This document shows positions 1 to 11,554 of a DNA stretch of 64,000 bases, piece after piece; within the stretch, counting starts at the first letter, position 1, and each line of letters starts with the position of its first letter. A program made the position numbers and the translations under genes. The notes below the pieces were generated by a model. It was not told the DNA's origin, did not search any database, and saw only the letters and a program-made list of their open reading frames with translations. Source of the stretch: Budorcas taxicolor (Eukaryota > Chordata > Mammalia > Artiodactyla > Bovidae); contig NC_068912.1 of the NCBI RefSeq assembly GCF_023091745.1, positions 71,969,067 through 72,033,066 on the forward strand, read 5' to 3'.

Positions 1-1165
1 TACTACAGATAAGAAAGACAGCAGTAACTAATCTTAAAGGATGCTTGGTTGTCTTTGTCCTTGAAGCTAATATACCAACATATTTTCTCCATATATTATA
101 TAATGTTCAGATTTGAAATTAATTAAAAATATAAGAAAATATATTTTAATATACCTATTTACAACACATGTATGTGCATATGTATGTACGTTTAGAGTAT
201 ATATGCATATATATATCTTACATGGACATAACGTTCTGAAGGAATAGTTCTAAAATTAATTTTTAATTAATATGATTAGGAAATTCTCTCAGTCTCACCT
301 TTCTCATGACTTCCAATTATGCCTAAAATTCCAAATACTTCCAAACATCTGCCAGGCCTCCTAAATGTTGCTGAAGACTGGCCTCTCTGACATCACTCCC
401 TGTCCCCTTCCCCTTGCTTCCTGTGCTGTCACTTTGTTCTCCTTGTCTTCCACAAATGCTAGAGTCACACTAACTGTCACAATACTTAGATGTCTTTTCA
501 TCAAATCTAATAAGAATTTTTTTCTCATCTCATATAATTCATACAGGTTTTATTAATGCTATAGAACCATGGTATACATGATATGTTTGTTGTCAATAAA
601 AATATGGTAATTAAAATTTCCTTTGTAGAATTTTAAAACTTGTTTTTAATATTAAAATGCAAGGCCAGAAAATTATCTCATGTTACATAATTATTTATTG
701 CTCAGAAAGGAACCTATAATGACCTTAGTTAAAAAGCTCTTCTTAAATATTACAGGCTTCTCCCATTTTCTCATCCATAAAGTATATTAAATGATCTGAT
801 ATATAGTAATGGGGGAAAAGAACCCAAGTCTAATTATTTTTCTTTATTATTATTAACATTTTTGTCTTCTCAAATACAAATTGCATTAAGTAGTTCAGAA
901 TTGTATGTTAGATTTGGAGTCTGCCCTCAGATCCATTTTCAGGTCCTTTTATCTGAAGCCGAGAAGTTGAGAGAGAAAGGCAGACAGAATAAGAAATATA
1001 ATTATAACAGAACAGGGATAAGTAGGAGAATCGGTCAAATAGAGAAGTAATATTTAAATCCCTATCAAAGAGAATCATGAGGACACTGTAGACTACAATA
1101 TGTAGGTGGCCTATTTGTCCAGGAGGTCACATTACCAAAGGTTTTCTAAATTCAGAAAAAAATAC
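1..1165. other. AT-rich unique stretch, no gene seen
   Basis: No repeat family is recognisable. The open frames are short (about 60 codons) and have no domain or motif. A small run of alternating TA/TG dinucleotides lies near 170-225. No CpG island, splice-site cluster or promoter was recognised. Confidence 0.6.
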
Positions 1166-1171
1166 ATTTAT

Positions 1172-1290
1172 GGGAATTCCCTGGTGGTCTAATGTTTAGG
1201 ACTCCGCTCTCCCTGCAGAAGCCACAAGTTCAAACCCCGGTAGGGGAACTAAGCTCCCACAAGCCATGGGTGTAGCCCCCGAAAATACAG
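1172..1290 (+). mobile_element. CHR-type tRNA-Glu-derived SINE, diverged
   Basis: The start resembles the tRNA-like head of cetartiodactyl CHR SINEs (ccctggtggtc). A degenerate B box follows (gttcaaacccc), then the typical 'ggggaactaagctcccac' text and a short A-rich end. Several mismatches to the usual text suggest an old copy. The related copy at 27.6 kb has the same order of parts. Confidence 0.7.
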
Positions 1291-1299
1291 TTCTATATT

Positions 1300-1445
1300 T
1301 GTTTGTATTCTTACATACTATTATATTAATATTATTATATATTAATATACCTATATTACTATATGCATAGTTTCTCTTAATAATACATTTATAGTGTGTA
1401 TATGTATAATAAAGTATACATATAATATAGTTTGGGAATGACATT
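1300..1445. repeat. AT-rich low-complexity tract
   Basis: Imperfect TA/TTA runs follow the 3' end of the SINE, as is common where A-rich SINE tails degenerate into simple repeats. No coding meaning is seen. Confidence 0.6.
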
Positions 1446-2368
1446 CTTAGTTTAAACAACACTGTCAGTTTTACATATCTTTTATATGACTATTAAAAAC
1501 AAATATTAGCATAAATATGCAAATGCTACATTAATGGCATCAAAAGTGCATTTATTATGCTTTCTTTAGAAATCAGAGCTCTCACACCACAGAATCAAAA
1601 TGGCTAACAGACTCATTTCTCTGTTTTGCCAGTGTAAAGGTCACCTGAAGTACAAGTCAGATTTGCTGGAAATTTTGAATTTATTTGAGACTGATCTCCT
1701 AATTATCTTAAATACACATATTCTTATCCTGACTGCTTCTGTAAAAGCACTTGTTTCATAAACTCTCCTGTTAACTTATCAAACACAGATTTTTAAAATA
1801 AGATGTAATTTTCAAAATTATATGTGAGCTCATGTGTGCATATGTATATGTTTAATTACTGTCAAATTATTGTTTTTCTGTAAATTTGGGTGGAGGGGAC
1901 ATCATTTTTTCCTGTGAAATATCTTTTCCAAAATCTTCATCCTATTGTGCTTTACCTATGACTTATATATGTCCAATTCAGTGCTTGAAAACTGAAGTCT
2001 CACTCTTTCTTATTTGGGATGTTCTAATGTGTCCATTTGAAACAGGTGATTAAGAGGGCTAGACTATCCATTAAACTTCTGTTTAGTTTGTCAGATTCCA
2101 ATGGCAATGGTGTAAAGCCACAACTTCAAAATAAATATTATTAACCATTTTTCTAGCACAGATGGTCATAGAAATTGATATTTTAATATTATAATAAGTT
2201 CATTACCAGACGTGTTGCCAATTTCTGCATTTTTTTTCCAAAGTGTATGCTTCTATGTAATGGAAGGCTGCTTAAAACATGAATAATTCAAAACTGATTA
2301 AATTATATCATATCCATTCACTCTTTTCTCCTAAAGTTCAACATGGATGGCCACAAGGACATCCTGTA
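1446..2368. other. Unique AT-rich stretch
   Basis: No gene, young repeat or structured RNA is recognised on either strand. Confidence 0.5.
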
Positions 2369-2369
2369 T

Positions 2370-2560
2370 ACTGTAGGCATTGTGTTAAGTGTTGAGGAGA
2401 TAAGTAAAAAACAACCTATTTTTGTGGCTCAAGAACACATGGGTCCTAAATTATAATAAAACATAGAAGGTTATAAGCAATAAGAGCAATTAAGTATTAC
2501 ATGTCAGGAAACAGCACAGAGGAAAGGCTGGCCTGTTATGGCCAAGAGGGGAAGTACTAT
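2370..2560 (-). mobile_element. Possible L2 LINE remnant
   Basis: The wording (taggcattgtgttaagtg, then an A-rich stretch and 'agcacagaggaaagg') resembles the reverse complement of the L2 3' region. It is very diverged and MIR or another old family is possible. A profile search would be needed to confirm it. Confidence 0.3.
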
Positions 2561-2685
2561 ACATTTATTAAGTTAGAAAAGATTCCTTAATATTGATTCA
2601 GTTTAATTTCACATAAAATATCATTGCCTTTCCAGCAATAAGCTCTAATAGTTTTCTCAGGCTTGAAACTATAATGTACCTGTCA

Positions 2686-2766
2686 CCTCCCCACCACCAC
2701 CCAACACACACACATACTACGAATCCCTCTTATCCTCTTTTTCTCTCCCTTTCCTTCTCTCTCCAA
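2686..2766. repeat. CA- and CT-rich low-complexity tract
   Basis: A short cytosine/adenine-rich run (cacacacaca) is followed by a pyrimidine-rich run (tctctccc). It lies inside otherwise unique sequence that continues to the BovB insertion at 3.39 kb. Confidence 0.55.
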
Positions 2767-3381
2767 GATCTTTCATCTAGTTCTTGAAGTGAGTTTCTGC
2801 CATAGGCTACCTATATCACGGTCTAGATCTTGCTGCTTCTAAATTGAACTCACCAGGGTTAAACAAGGCATGATCTTTAAATTCAAAGAGTTCTTGTCTA
2901 AAGAAAACAAGCATACACAAGGAAATAGAAATACAGTGAATGTGAGGAAAGTATTACACATTATTTTGGAAATAGGCATAGAGATGTAGTCTAAAGGACA
3001 GATTTGGTGTCTCTATGAGGACAGTGTAGGCTGGAGAAGTAGACATGTTAGATGAATGTTGAATTGGTAGGACAAATGGCAATTTGTTCTTCATCCATAT
3101 GCTATGTACTAACACAGTGGAATAACTGAGCATTGAACATTGTTTGATTCATAGAACGATCACTACATTGTACACAGCCCTACCTCCCACCCCTTATACT
3201 GGTTGGCCTCTAGGTGCAGGTTCAAACTTCCAGTTCCTCAACTCCTGTCCTCTATGGTATATTAGCTGAAGTTCCAACCTCATGTCAAGACTGCTAAAAT
3301 TATGATTGGTACAAATCTCATTTTATTTTTTTAACCCCATCTCTCTCTAGTAAAGTATAGCTACGACATTAAAGAGAAAAC

Positions 3382-3389
3382 AATCATTT
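3382..3389. repeat. Target-site duplication, left copy (aatcattt)
   Basis: Eight bases directly before the BovB 3' terminus are repeated exactly at 5303-5310, directly after the inverted 5' part of the element. The pair marks the insertion as one event. Confidence 0.75.
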
Positions 3390-5302
3390 CAGTTCAGTAC
3401 AGTCACTCAGTCGTGTCCGACTCTTTGTGACCCCATGAACCACAGCATGCCAGGCCTCCCCGTCTATCACCAACTCCCGGTGTTTACCCACTCATGTTGG
3501 TGATGATTGAGTTGGTGATACCAGCTAGTCATCTCATCCTCTGTCGTCCTCTTCTCCTCCTGCTGTCAATCTTTCCCAACATCAGGGTCTTTAAAATGAG
3601 TCAGCTCTTTGCGTCAGCTGGCCAAAATATTGGAGTTTCAGCTTCAACATCAGTCTTTTCAAAGAGCATCCAGGACTGATTTCCTTTAGGATGGACTGGT
3701 TGGATCTCCTTGCAGTCCAAAGGACTCTCAAGAGTCTTCTCCAACATCACAGTTCAAAAGCATCAATTCTTTGGTGCTCAGATTTCTTTATAGTCCAACT
3801 CTCATTTCCATACATGACCACTGGAAAAAGCATAGCCTTGACTAGACAGACCTTTGCTGACAAAGTAATGTCTCCGCTTTTTAATATGCTCTCTAGGTTG
3901 GTCATAACTTTCCTTCCAAGGAGTAAGCGTCTTTTAATTTCATGGCTGCAGTCACCATCTGCAGTGATTTTGGGGCCCCCCAAAAATGAAGTCTCAAACT
4001 GTTTCCACTGTTTCCTCATCTATTTGCCATGAAGTGATGGGACCAGATGCCATGATCTTAGGTTTCTGAATGTTGAGCTTTAGGCCAACTTTTTCACTCT
4101 TCTCTTTCACTTTCATCAAGAGGCTTTTTAGTTCTTCCTTCACTTTCTGCCATAAAGGTGGTGTCATCTGCATATCTGAGGTGATTGATATATCTCCTGG
4201 CTGTGTTGATTCCAGCTTGCGCTTCTCCAGCCCAGTGTTTCTCATGATATACTCTGTATATAAGTGAAATAAGCAGGGTGACAATATTCAGCCCTGATGT
4301 ACTCCTTTTCCTATTTGGAACCACTCTCTTGTTCCATGTCCAATTCTAACTGTTGCTTCCTGACCTGCATACAGGTTTCTCAAGAGGCAGGTCAGGTAGT
4401 CTGGTATTCCCATCTCTTTCAGAATTTTCCACAGTTTACTGTGATCCACACAGTCAAAGGCTTTGGCACAGTCAATAAAGCAGAAATAGATGTTCTTCTG
4501 GAACTCTCTTGTTTTTCAATGATCCAGCAGATGTTTTGCAATTTGATCTCTGGTTCCTCTGTCCTTTCTAAAACCAGCTTGAACATAGAAGTTCACGGTT
4601 CACATATTGCTGAAGCCTGGCTTGGAGAATTCTGAGCAATACTTTACTAGTGTGTGAGATGAGTGCAATTGTGCGGTAGTTTGAGCATTCTTTGGCATTA
4701 TTTTTTGTAGGGATTGAAATGAAAACTGACCTTTTCCAGTGTCATGGCAACTGTTGAGTTTTCCAAATTTGCTGACTTAAATTGAAGAAAGTGGGGAAAA
4801 CCACTAGACCATTCAGGTATGACCTAAATGAAATCCCTTATGTTTATACAGTGAAGGTGAGAAATATATTTAAGGGACTAAATCTGACAGACAGAATGCC
4901 TGATGAACTATGGATGGAGGTTTGCAACATTGTACTAGGAGACAGGGATCAAGACCACCCCCAAGAAAAAGAAATGCAAAAAAGCAAAATGGCTGTCTGA
5001 GGAGGCCTTACAAATAGCTGTGAAAAGAAGACAAGTGAAAAGCAAAAGAGAAAAGGAAAGATATACCCATTTGAATGCAGAGTTCCAAAGAATAGCAAGG
5101 AGAGATAAGAAAGCCCTCCTCAGAGATCAATGCAAAGAAATAGAGGAAAACAATAGAATAGGAAAGACTAGAGATCTCAAGAAAAGTAGAAATTCCAAGG
5201 GAACACTTCATGCTAAGATGGGCTCAATAAAGAACAGAAATGGTATGGACCTAACAGAAGCAGCAGATATTAAACAGAGGCGGCAAGAATACACAGAAGA
5301 AT
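3390..5302 (-). mobile_element. BovB (RTE) LINE with inverted 5' segment
   Basis: BovB is an RTE-clade non-LTR retrotransposon whose single protein carries an APE-type endonuclease and a reverse transcriptase. Here 3390-4772 runs on the minus strand, from the BovB terminus (ttcagttcagt) up into the RT domain. From about 4773 the strand flips: 4773-5302 reads on the plus strand and encodes the linker between endonuclease and RT. About 200 bases of element lie between the two parts and are missing. An 8-base duplication flanks the whole. This is the outcome expected of twin priming. The element is 5'-truncated and non-functional. Confidence 0.9.
3497..4324 (-). pseudogene. BovB reverse transcriptase C-terminal half, frameshifted
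   Basis: Two overlapping minus-strand frames keep BovB RT text. The upstream frame contains the catalytic box LRYADDTTFMAE, and the next frame contains LLLGRKVMTNLES and MYGNESWTIKK. Frame changes between them mean no continuous enzyme can be made. The final BovB C-terminal block is present only as broken text towards 3490. Confidence 0.85.
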
Positions 5303-5304
5303 AA
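4782..5304 (+). pseudogene. BovB endonuclease-RT linker fragment, inverted
   Basis: Two plus-strand frames (4782-5000 and 5020-5304) read linker text such as KKVGKTTRPFRYDLNEIPY and HLNAEFQRIARRDKKALL. They are separated by a stop or frameshift near 5000. The fragment ends at YTEE followed by the target-site duplication, so it is the internal priming edge of the inverted segment. Confidence 0.85.
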
Positions 5305-5310
5305 TCATTT
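5303..5310. repeat. Target-site duplication, right copy (aatcattt)
   Basis: Exact partner of the copy at 3382-3389. Its first bases overlap the end of the BovB fragment, which suggests short junction homology. Confidence 0.75.
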
Positions 5311-6534
5311 AGGAAGCAAATATTAAGATGTGCTCATAACCTCAGTGTAAATTAAAATCTTGAGAGAACAGATTCTTTTAATGTAGCCATAACGGTTATT
5401 TCAACTCAGAGTTTATGTTTACTTTCTCCGGTGTTCTCCCCATTATCACCAGGTCTAAAAGACCACGTTTGCCAGAATGCTTCGTCTTCAGGTATTGAGA
5501 TGTGATAGCCATTTTTTTCAGTGAGCTCCCTTTACACACGTTCTAAAAGGCCAAAGGGAAACAGAAATCATCCATCTTTTTCCAGTAGTGACAAACAGCC
5601 ACATGAGCTTCCAAGAATATTTTAACAACCAGGAATTCCTTTGCAAATTATTTGTCTTGGTGCTGCAGACAACTGCATAGGTGGAATTTCTTGTAGTTCT
5701 CAGTCTAGGCAGTGACAGTAAATAACATGGCAAAAGTAACTTACTGGTGTCCTTAAAACTAGTGATGAGTGGCAAAACTGACAGCTCACAGCACCTTTCT
5801 TCCTCTTTTGACTTTAATTCCTCCACCTTATTTTGTAAGTATATATTTTTCTGATCAGATTATCCTGTTTGAAATGCCTAGAAGGGATTATGTTTTCCTT
5901 ACTGAACCTCAAGTAGATTGTTATAATACTTATCTAAGAGTGAATTCCCTGTTTTACTGAAATATACACATTGACTGAAATAAAAATATTGATTTCAGAA
6001 TTTCATTAAGGCAACTTCACAGATGTATGGAATGTAGCATATGAAATGTTTATATTTGGGATAATTGATAAATAGATAAAATGAGTTGCCTTTATTATCG
6101 TATACACATTGATCCACTCATTTCTACTATATATTTATATTTTTCAATTATTATCTGGTAACTCCACTGTGATATAATAAAAACCGTGCAAATATACTGA
6201 ACACAATGATTGGTACCCCATGTACACATTTGTGTAAGCCAAAACTCTAGGTTTGATTATTATCTTTACTAAAAGCCAAGCATTTAGACTCTCAATATCT
6301 GTTTAGGATTAAAATACATGCACACAATATATATACACTCAGAAACATGCAGAGTTACATATTTAAAAGAGAGTTATCTCTTTCAAAACCATGGTTGACA
6401 TGGACAAAAATTACTGTTGTGTTTCCATCATTCATGAAAATTAACTATATAAAATGCTATGAAGAAAAAGATAAATGGTCAGCATTGCCTTTCTTTTCTG
6501 GTTACCTCTGGAGAAGAGAACAAAAGTTCCATGA
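5311..6534. other. Unique stretch, no gene seen
   Basis: Open frames up to about 100 codons occur but show no family features and look like chance frames. No repeat family was recognised. Confidence 0.5.
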
Positions 6535-6568
6535 TTTTTTTTTTTTTACAATAGCTTAGATCTAGTCA

Positions 6569-6602
<34 letters not shown>
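6535..6602. repeat. T13 ... A31 homopolymer pair
   Basis: A run of 13 T (6535-6547) and a run of 31 A (6572-6602) are separated by 24 unique bases. The long uninterrupted A run is what a recent retrotransposon tail looks like, but no element body is recognisable upstream. Confidence 0.75.
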
Positions 6603-6606
<4 letters not shown>

Positions 6607-7010
6607 CTTTTACTCAGGACACAGTCTCAGCCATAATGAAATTCACTGGGTCCATCACTACTTTCAATAAACTTCATTATGTGATTTCTTAATTCACCAG
6701 CCTTATTCCTCCTTTCTTGAACTCTACCGTGTTGAATGCTACTGATTTTTTAGGTTATAACTTATTCTCTCTTATCCCTCATTCTGGATTCTTCCCATCA
6801 CTTTCTCTTAAGTTTTCTGGTAAGGGATATTGGGGTAACCGATAAGTGTCCATGCTTTGGAGTGAAACAACTATCTTCAAATTCCAGCTCTTTCAATTCC
6901 TGATTTTGCTGATTTTGCAGAATTTGCTTAAGCATACAATTATTTAGTTACCTCCCCTGTCAAAGGAGAATCGATAACACCTACTAATGTAGTTGCTATA
7001 AAAACTAAAT
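6603..7010. other. Unique stretch
   Basis: No gene or repeat family recognised between the A run and the SINE. Confidence 0.5.
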
Positions 7011-7018
7011 AATATAAA

Positions 7019-7228
7019 GAATTATTATTTAGTTGCTAAGTTGTGTACAGCTTTTTACAACCCTATGGAACATAGCCCACCAGACTCCTGTCCATGGGAT
7101 TTTCCAGGCAAGAATACTGGAGTGGGTTGCCATTTCCTTCTTCAGGGGATCTTCCTGACTCAGGGATCACACTCGCATCTCCTGTATTGGCAGGCAAATT
7201 CTTTATCACTGAGTCACCTGGGAAGCCC
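7019..7228 (-). mobile_element. Bov-tA SINE
   Basis: The reverse complement reads a tRNA-Glu-derived head (gggcttcccaggtgactcag) followed by the Bov-A body. On the plus strand this appears as 'ttccaggcaagaatactgg' ending in 'ggaagccc'. The sequence aatataaa occurs at 7011-7018 and again at 7229-7236, a likely target-site duplication. Confidence 0.9.
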
Positions 7229-7236
7229 AATATAAA

Positions 7237-7435
7237 ACATACAAAATAGTTATCTATTGTTAATATAACTGTATAACATGCAAATTTAATTTAATTTAAT
7301 TTTTCTTTTCAAAGAATAACTATTTTAGTTACATAAAAATGCATGTCAATTAAATTTTAAAATTTAAAGCAGCAAATATTTTGTTATTTTCACAGATTCA
7401 GTAGGTCATGAATTAGGCAAGGTTATAACACAGAT
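7237..7435. other. AT-rich stretch with short TTTAA repeats
   Basis: About four imperfect ttaat/atttaa units occur near 7285-7303. Nothing else was recognised. Confidence 0.5.
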
Positions 7436-7439
7436 GAGT

Positions 7440-7700
7440 TTTCTCTCCCTCAAGATATCTGCAGGCTCAACTGGGAATACTCAAAAGCTGGGGTAGTCTC
7501 AGTTGCTAAGAAATGGGCTCATCTGAAAGGACTCATTCACTCTCATGTTTGGCAGTTGATGCTGGCTGTTGACTGTCAACTAGAAAATGTTGGCTGTGAC
7601 TATCAACCAAAAAATTTGCATATGACTGCTTGGGCTTTCTCACAAAATAGTGACTGGCTTACAGACATGAGAACTGCAAGAAAACAAAATAGAAGTACAT
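7440..7700. mobile_element. Possible ancient mammalian interspersed repeat
   Basis: Phrases such as 'ggcagttgatgctggctgtt' and 'gcttgggctttctcacaa' resemble a widespread old mammalian repeat. I cannot name the family with certainty. The open frame over this stretch (7556-7813) has no domain. Confidence 0.3.
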
Positions 7701-7819
7701 GGCATCTTAAAGTATCTTTCCTTGAAAGTGCATACTATCTTTTAGCTGATGATGTAGTTATAAAACTCTGCCCATATTCAAAGGAAGACAATATAAATCC
7801 TATCAGTAAGTAGGAGGAA

Positions 7820-8470
7820 CATCAAGGTTACACTGTAGGAAAAGTATATAGTATTGCTGCAACCATTTTTAAAAAGTAAAATCTGCCACATTTACTTTTC
7901 CCCTTTTGATTATGTTATCTCTGACCTACAAACTATTGGATAATAGTGGAGAAAGCAGGCATCTCTTTCTTGTATATCATTTTTATAAGTTTATTATCTC
8001 ACCTTTTTATGATGTCAATAATTTTGTTATGGTGAAGAGTATTCAGCAATGTCAATTATAATTTCTTCCCTATGTCAATGAACACCATTAATTCCCTTTC
8101 TGTATCTGGGCACATAGAGTGGTGGATTCTTCCCTTCAATCTTATCTTGTCCTGTAACTGCTCCCCTAATAAAATGTGGCAGATATGTCATGAGCCCAGG
8201 CTGTATGTCAACTGGTAGCTTCCTCTCCCTTCTTGTTAAAATTATATGCAATAATGGAAAATACTCCATCTCCCTGGGTTTTAGCCCTGGCTGATATTAT
8301 ATAGAGCAGACAAACCACCAACCTGACCTCCTTTAGTCACATGGCAGAACAATGAGATGTAGAAAAATGGTTCTTGTTTTAAGCCACTAAAATTTCGAAG
8401 TTGTTGGGGCTGGTAAGCCTGATACTGATAGAACAGCTTAGCAGGCTGGAGATTGAGACTCAAGTTAGAG
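7820..8470. other. Mostly unique, possible old repeat text
   Basis: Around 8330-8420 the sequence (cttgttttaagccactaaaat) resembles the end of an old MaLR or MER-type repeat. It is too diverged to assign. No gene is seen. Confidence 0.35.
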
Positions 8471-8474
8471 TTGA

Positions 8475-8770
8475 TGTTGTATGCAGCCTTGAGTCTAATA
8501 TCTGCAGGGAAGTTCAGCAGGCTAGAATTTCAGGCAGGATTTATAGCCTACAATATTTAGGCAGAATTCCTTTCCTTTAGAAAACCTCAATCTTTTCACT
8601 TAAGACCTTCACTTGACTGAGAGGCCTTCCTGCATTGGGGAGGATAACATGCTTTATTCAAAATCTACTGACTTGTATGTTAATCACATTTAAAGAATAG
8701 TTTCACAGCAGCATTTAGACTGGTACCCTAGTCTAGCCAAGTTAACATGCTAAATTAATCATTATGGTTC
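8475..8770 (-). mobile_element. Ancient repeat, same family as 47.3 kb copy
   Basis: Its reverse complement matches the order of text in the 47298-47810 copy: aaagcatgttatcctcc parallels aaagcagagtgccctcc, and both have a 'ccttcagg/aggccttc' block. Family name not assigned. It is old, with many differences between the two copies. Confidence 0.5.
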
Positions 8771-9334
8771 AAAAATATACATCTGATGAATTTGATACTT
8801 AAGTAATAGTTTTGCAGTTCAAATAGTGAACGAATCAACTGGTTTCATTTTTCTATGTGTAAGTTATAGATAGGAAAGTGGAACTAGAAAAGGGACTATT
8901 TGGTTTTCAAGGAAATGTTTTCCACCAAGGATATACTAAGATGGAAAATCAAACTATTTATTATTTACAGTTTCTCCAGTCCACAAATCTCCAAAAATAA
9001 ATTAACTAATGATATATTTAAAGCCTGGGGCCAAAGATCAAATTCTAATCCAAGGCTTTTCCCATAAATTGTAGCCTCAGATATAAAATCAAATCATAGA
9101 CATGTCTGTAAGAATCCTCGTTAAATGTTGGAAAGATTTAAGTATTTAACTCATAGATTCTCCCAGAGAGACAGAAATCCTTCTAAGAATCATAATTGTT
9201 GTCCTAAGGTACTCAGTATCTCAATCAAAGGAAAGAGAGAGGGTTACTCTCCCAAATATAATTCTAATTGAGACTTTTACCTGAGTAGATTTTTTATGAC
9301 TTAATATTCATGAAGATCTCAAGCGTTTTTAAAG
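8771..9334. other. Unique stretch before the L1 insertion
   Basis: No gene or repeat recognised. Confidence 0.5.
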
Positions 9335-9344
9335 AATTATATCA
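9335..9344. repeat. Probable target-site duplication, left (aattatatca)
   Basis: The ten bases are repeated at 11258-11267, after the last of three consecutive L1-type tails. The final atca also fits the L1 sequence itself, so part of the match may be junction homology. Confidence 0.6.
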
Positions 9345-10866
9345 AGACAGTATGGTACTGGCACAAAGACAGAAATAGAGATCAATGGAACAAAATAGAA
9401 AGCCCAGAGATAAATCCATGCACCTATGGACACCTTATCTTTGACAAAGGAGGCAAGAATATACAATGGAAAAAAGACAATCTCTTTAACAAGTGGTGCT
9501 GGAAAAAGTGGTTAACCACTTGTAAAAGAATGAAACTAGAACAGTTTCTAACATCATCCATGAAAATAAATTCAAAATATATTAAAGATTTAAACATTAG
9601 ACCAGAAACTATAAAACTCCTAGAGAAGAACATAGGCAAATCACTCTGACATAAATCACAGCAGGATCCTCTGTGACCCACCTCCCAGAATATTGGAAAT
9701 AAAGCAAAAATAAACAAATGGGACCTAATTAAAATTAAAAGCTTCTGCACAACAAAGGAAACTATAAGCAAAGTGAAAAGACAGCCTTCAGAATGGGAGA
9801 AAATAATAGCAAATTAAGCAACTGATAAAGAATTAATCTAAAAATATACAAGCAACTCTTGCAGCTCAATTCCAGCAAACTAAACTTCTCAATCAAAAAA
9901 TGGGCCAAAGACGTTAATGGACATTTCTCCAAAGAAGACATACAGATGGATAACAAACACATAAAAAGATGCTCAACATCACTCATTAACAAAGAAATGC
10001 AAATCAAAACCAAAATGAGATACCATTTCACGAATGGCTGCTATCCAAAAGTCTACAAGCAATAATTGCTGGAGAGGGTGTGGAGAAAAGGGAACCCTCT
10101 TACACTGTTCGGGGGAATGCAAACTAGTACTGCCACTATGGAGAACAGTGTGGAGATTCCTTAAAAATATGGAAATAGAACTGCCTTATGACCCAGCAAT
10201 CCCACTGCTGGGCATACACAGTGAGGAAACCAGAACTGAAAGAGACACGTATACTCCAGTGTTCATTGCAGCACTGTTTATAATAGCCAGGACATGGAAG
10301 CAACCTATATGTCCATCAACAGATGAATGGATAAGAAAGCTGTGGTACATATACACAATGGAGTATTACTCAGCCATTAAAAAGAATACATTTGAATTAG
10401 TTCTAATGAAGTGGATGACACTGGAGCCTATTACACAGAGTGAAGTAAGCCAGAAAGAAAAACACCAATACAGTATACTAACGCAAATATACGGAATTTA
10501 GAAAGATGGGAATGATAACCCTGTATGCAAGACAGCAAAAGAGACACAGATGTAAAGAACAGACTTTTGGACTCTGTGGGAGAGGCCGAGGGTGGGATGA
10601 TTTGGGAGAATGGCATTGAAACATGTATAATATCATATGTGAAATAAATCGCCAGTCCAGGTTCAATGCATGATATAGGATGCTCAGGGATGGTGCACTG
10701 GGATGACCCAAAGGGATAGTATGGGGAGGGAGGTGGGAAGGGAGTTCAGGATGGGGAACACGTGTACACCTGTGGTGGATTCATGTTGATGTATGGAAAA
10801 ACCAATACAATATTGTAAATTAATTAGCCTCCAATTAAAATAAATAAATTTATATTTTTAAAAAAA
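9345..10866 (+). mobile_element. L1 LINE, 5'-truncated, with 3' UTR and tail
   Basis: The sequence starts inside ORF2 (gacagtatggtactggcac) and runs through the C-terminal ORF2 region, the 3' UTR and the terminal text 'ccaatacaatattgtaaatt' followed by an A-rich end. It belongs to the L1 subtype ending in 'ccaattaaaataaataaa' (called tail type B here). Stops interrupt the coding part upstream of 10034. Confidence 0.92.
10034..10501 (+). pseudogene. L1 ORF2 C-terminal fragment
   Basis: The 155-codon frame keeps the L1 ORF2 cysteine-rich motif (CWRGCGEKGTLLHC then C four residues on) and the following text LWRTVWRFLKNMEIE, ending at the usual IYGI stop. Upstream stops and frameshifts disconnect it from the RT domain. 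No separate function is expected. Confidence 0.88.
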
Positions 10867-10867
10867 G

Positions 10868-11041
10868 AGTGCCTGTCCTGGCACTCTGTGATAACTTATA
10901 GGGGTGGGATTGGGGGAGGGGAGTGAGGATCAAGTGGGAGGGGATTGGTGTATAATTATGACTGATTTGTGTTGTTGTATAGCAGAATCTAACACAACAC
11001 TGTAAAGCAATTTTCCACCAATTAAAAAAAAAAAAAAAAAC
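10868..11041 (+). mobile_element. Second L1-type 3' UTR tail (older artiodactyl L1 type)
   Basis: Starts with 'tgcctgtcctggcactctg' and ends with 'taacacaacactgtaaagca' and a 17-A run. This is 3' UTR text of an older artiodactyl L1, with no coding sequence attached. It follows the previous tail without unique DNA in between. Confidence 0.75.
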
Positions 11042-11055
11042 AAAAAAACAAAAGA

Positions 11056-11257
11056 AAAAGAACTAATACATGTATATGCATAACTGATTTGCTTTGCTGT
11101 ACACCTGAAACTAACACAAAATTGTCAACCAGCTTTATTTCAACAAAAATTTTTAAAAATATATATTTTCATGCCCAGAACACAACTTTTATAAAAAAAA
11201 AAAAACCTATATACTCATTTACTTTAATAAAAAGGATTTTTTAAAAAGTAAATAAAA
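11056..11257 (+). mobile_element. Third L1-type 3' tail and A-rich end
   Basis: The sequence 'gctttgctgtacacctgaaa' with 'ctaacacaaaattgtcaacc' is another L1 3' UTR terminus. A-rich sequence follows, ending next to the right copy of the duplication. Bases 11160-11250 are AT-rich and could be unique flank rather than element. Confidence 0.6.
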
Positions 11258-11267
11258 AATTATATCA
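11258..11267. repeat. Probable target-site duplication, right (aattatatca)
   Basis: Pairs with 9335-9344 and encloses all three L1 tails. Confidence 0.6.
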
Positions 11268-11554
11268 TCTTTAACTAAAAGGAAAATTGGTCAACTTGTA
11301 AAGAGATCACTGAATCCCAATCTTCCTACTGCACAGCATGGAAATCTACTTATCTGCAAACATGGATCACTTCTAGTAGAAAATAAAAGTTGAATCAGAG
11401 GAAAGAGTCAAAATCCTAAAGGAAAAAAGACAACAACCATTTTTAACTATTTCTAGGGAGAAGAATAGACCCACATAAAGAAAAGTTCTGGCCTCTGAGT
11501 GAAGGAAATAGTGCTATGTGCCCAGTTTGATTTAGAAATCTCTATGTACCACTC
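11268..11554. other. Unique stretch
   Basis: No gene or repeat recognised. Confidence 0.5.

Noticed and set aside
4773..5302. A separate second BovB insertion beside the first
   Set aside because: The target duplication encloses both parts and none is found at the join, so one inverted insertion is simpler.
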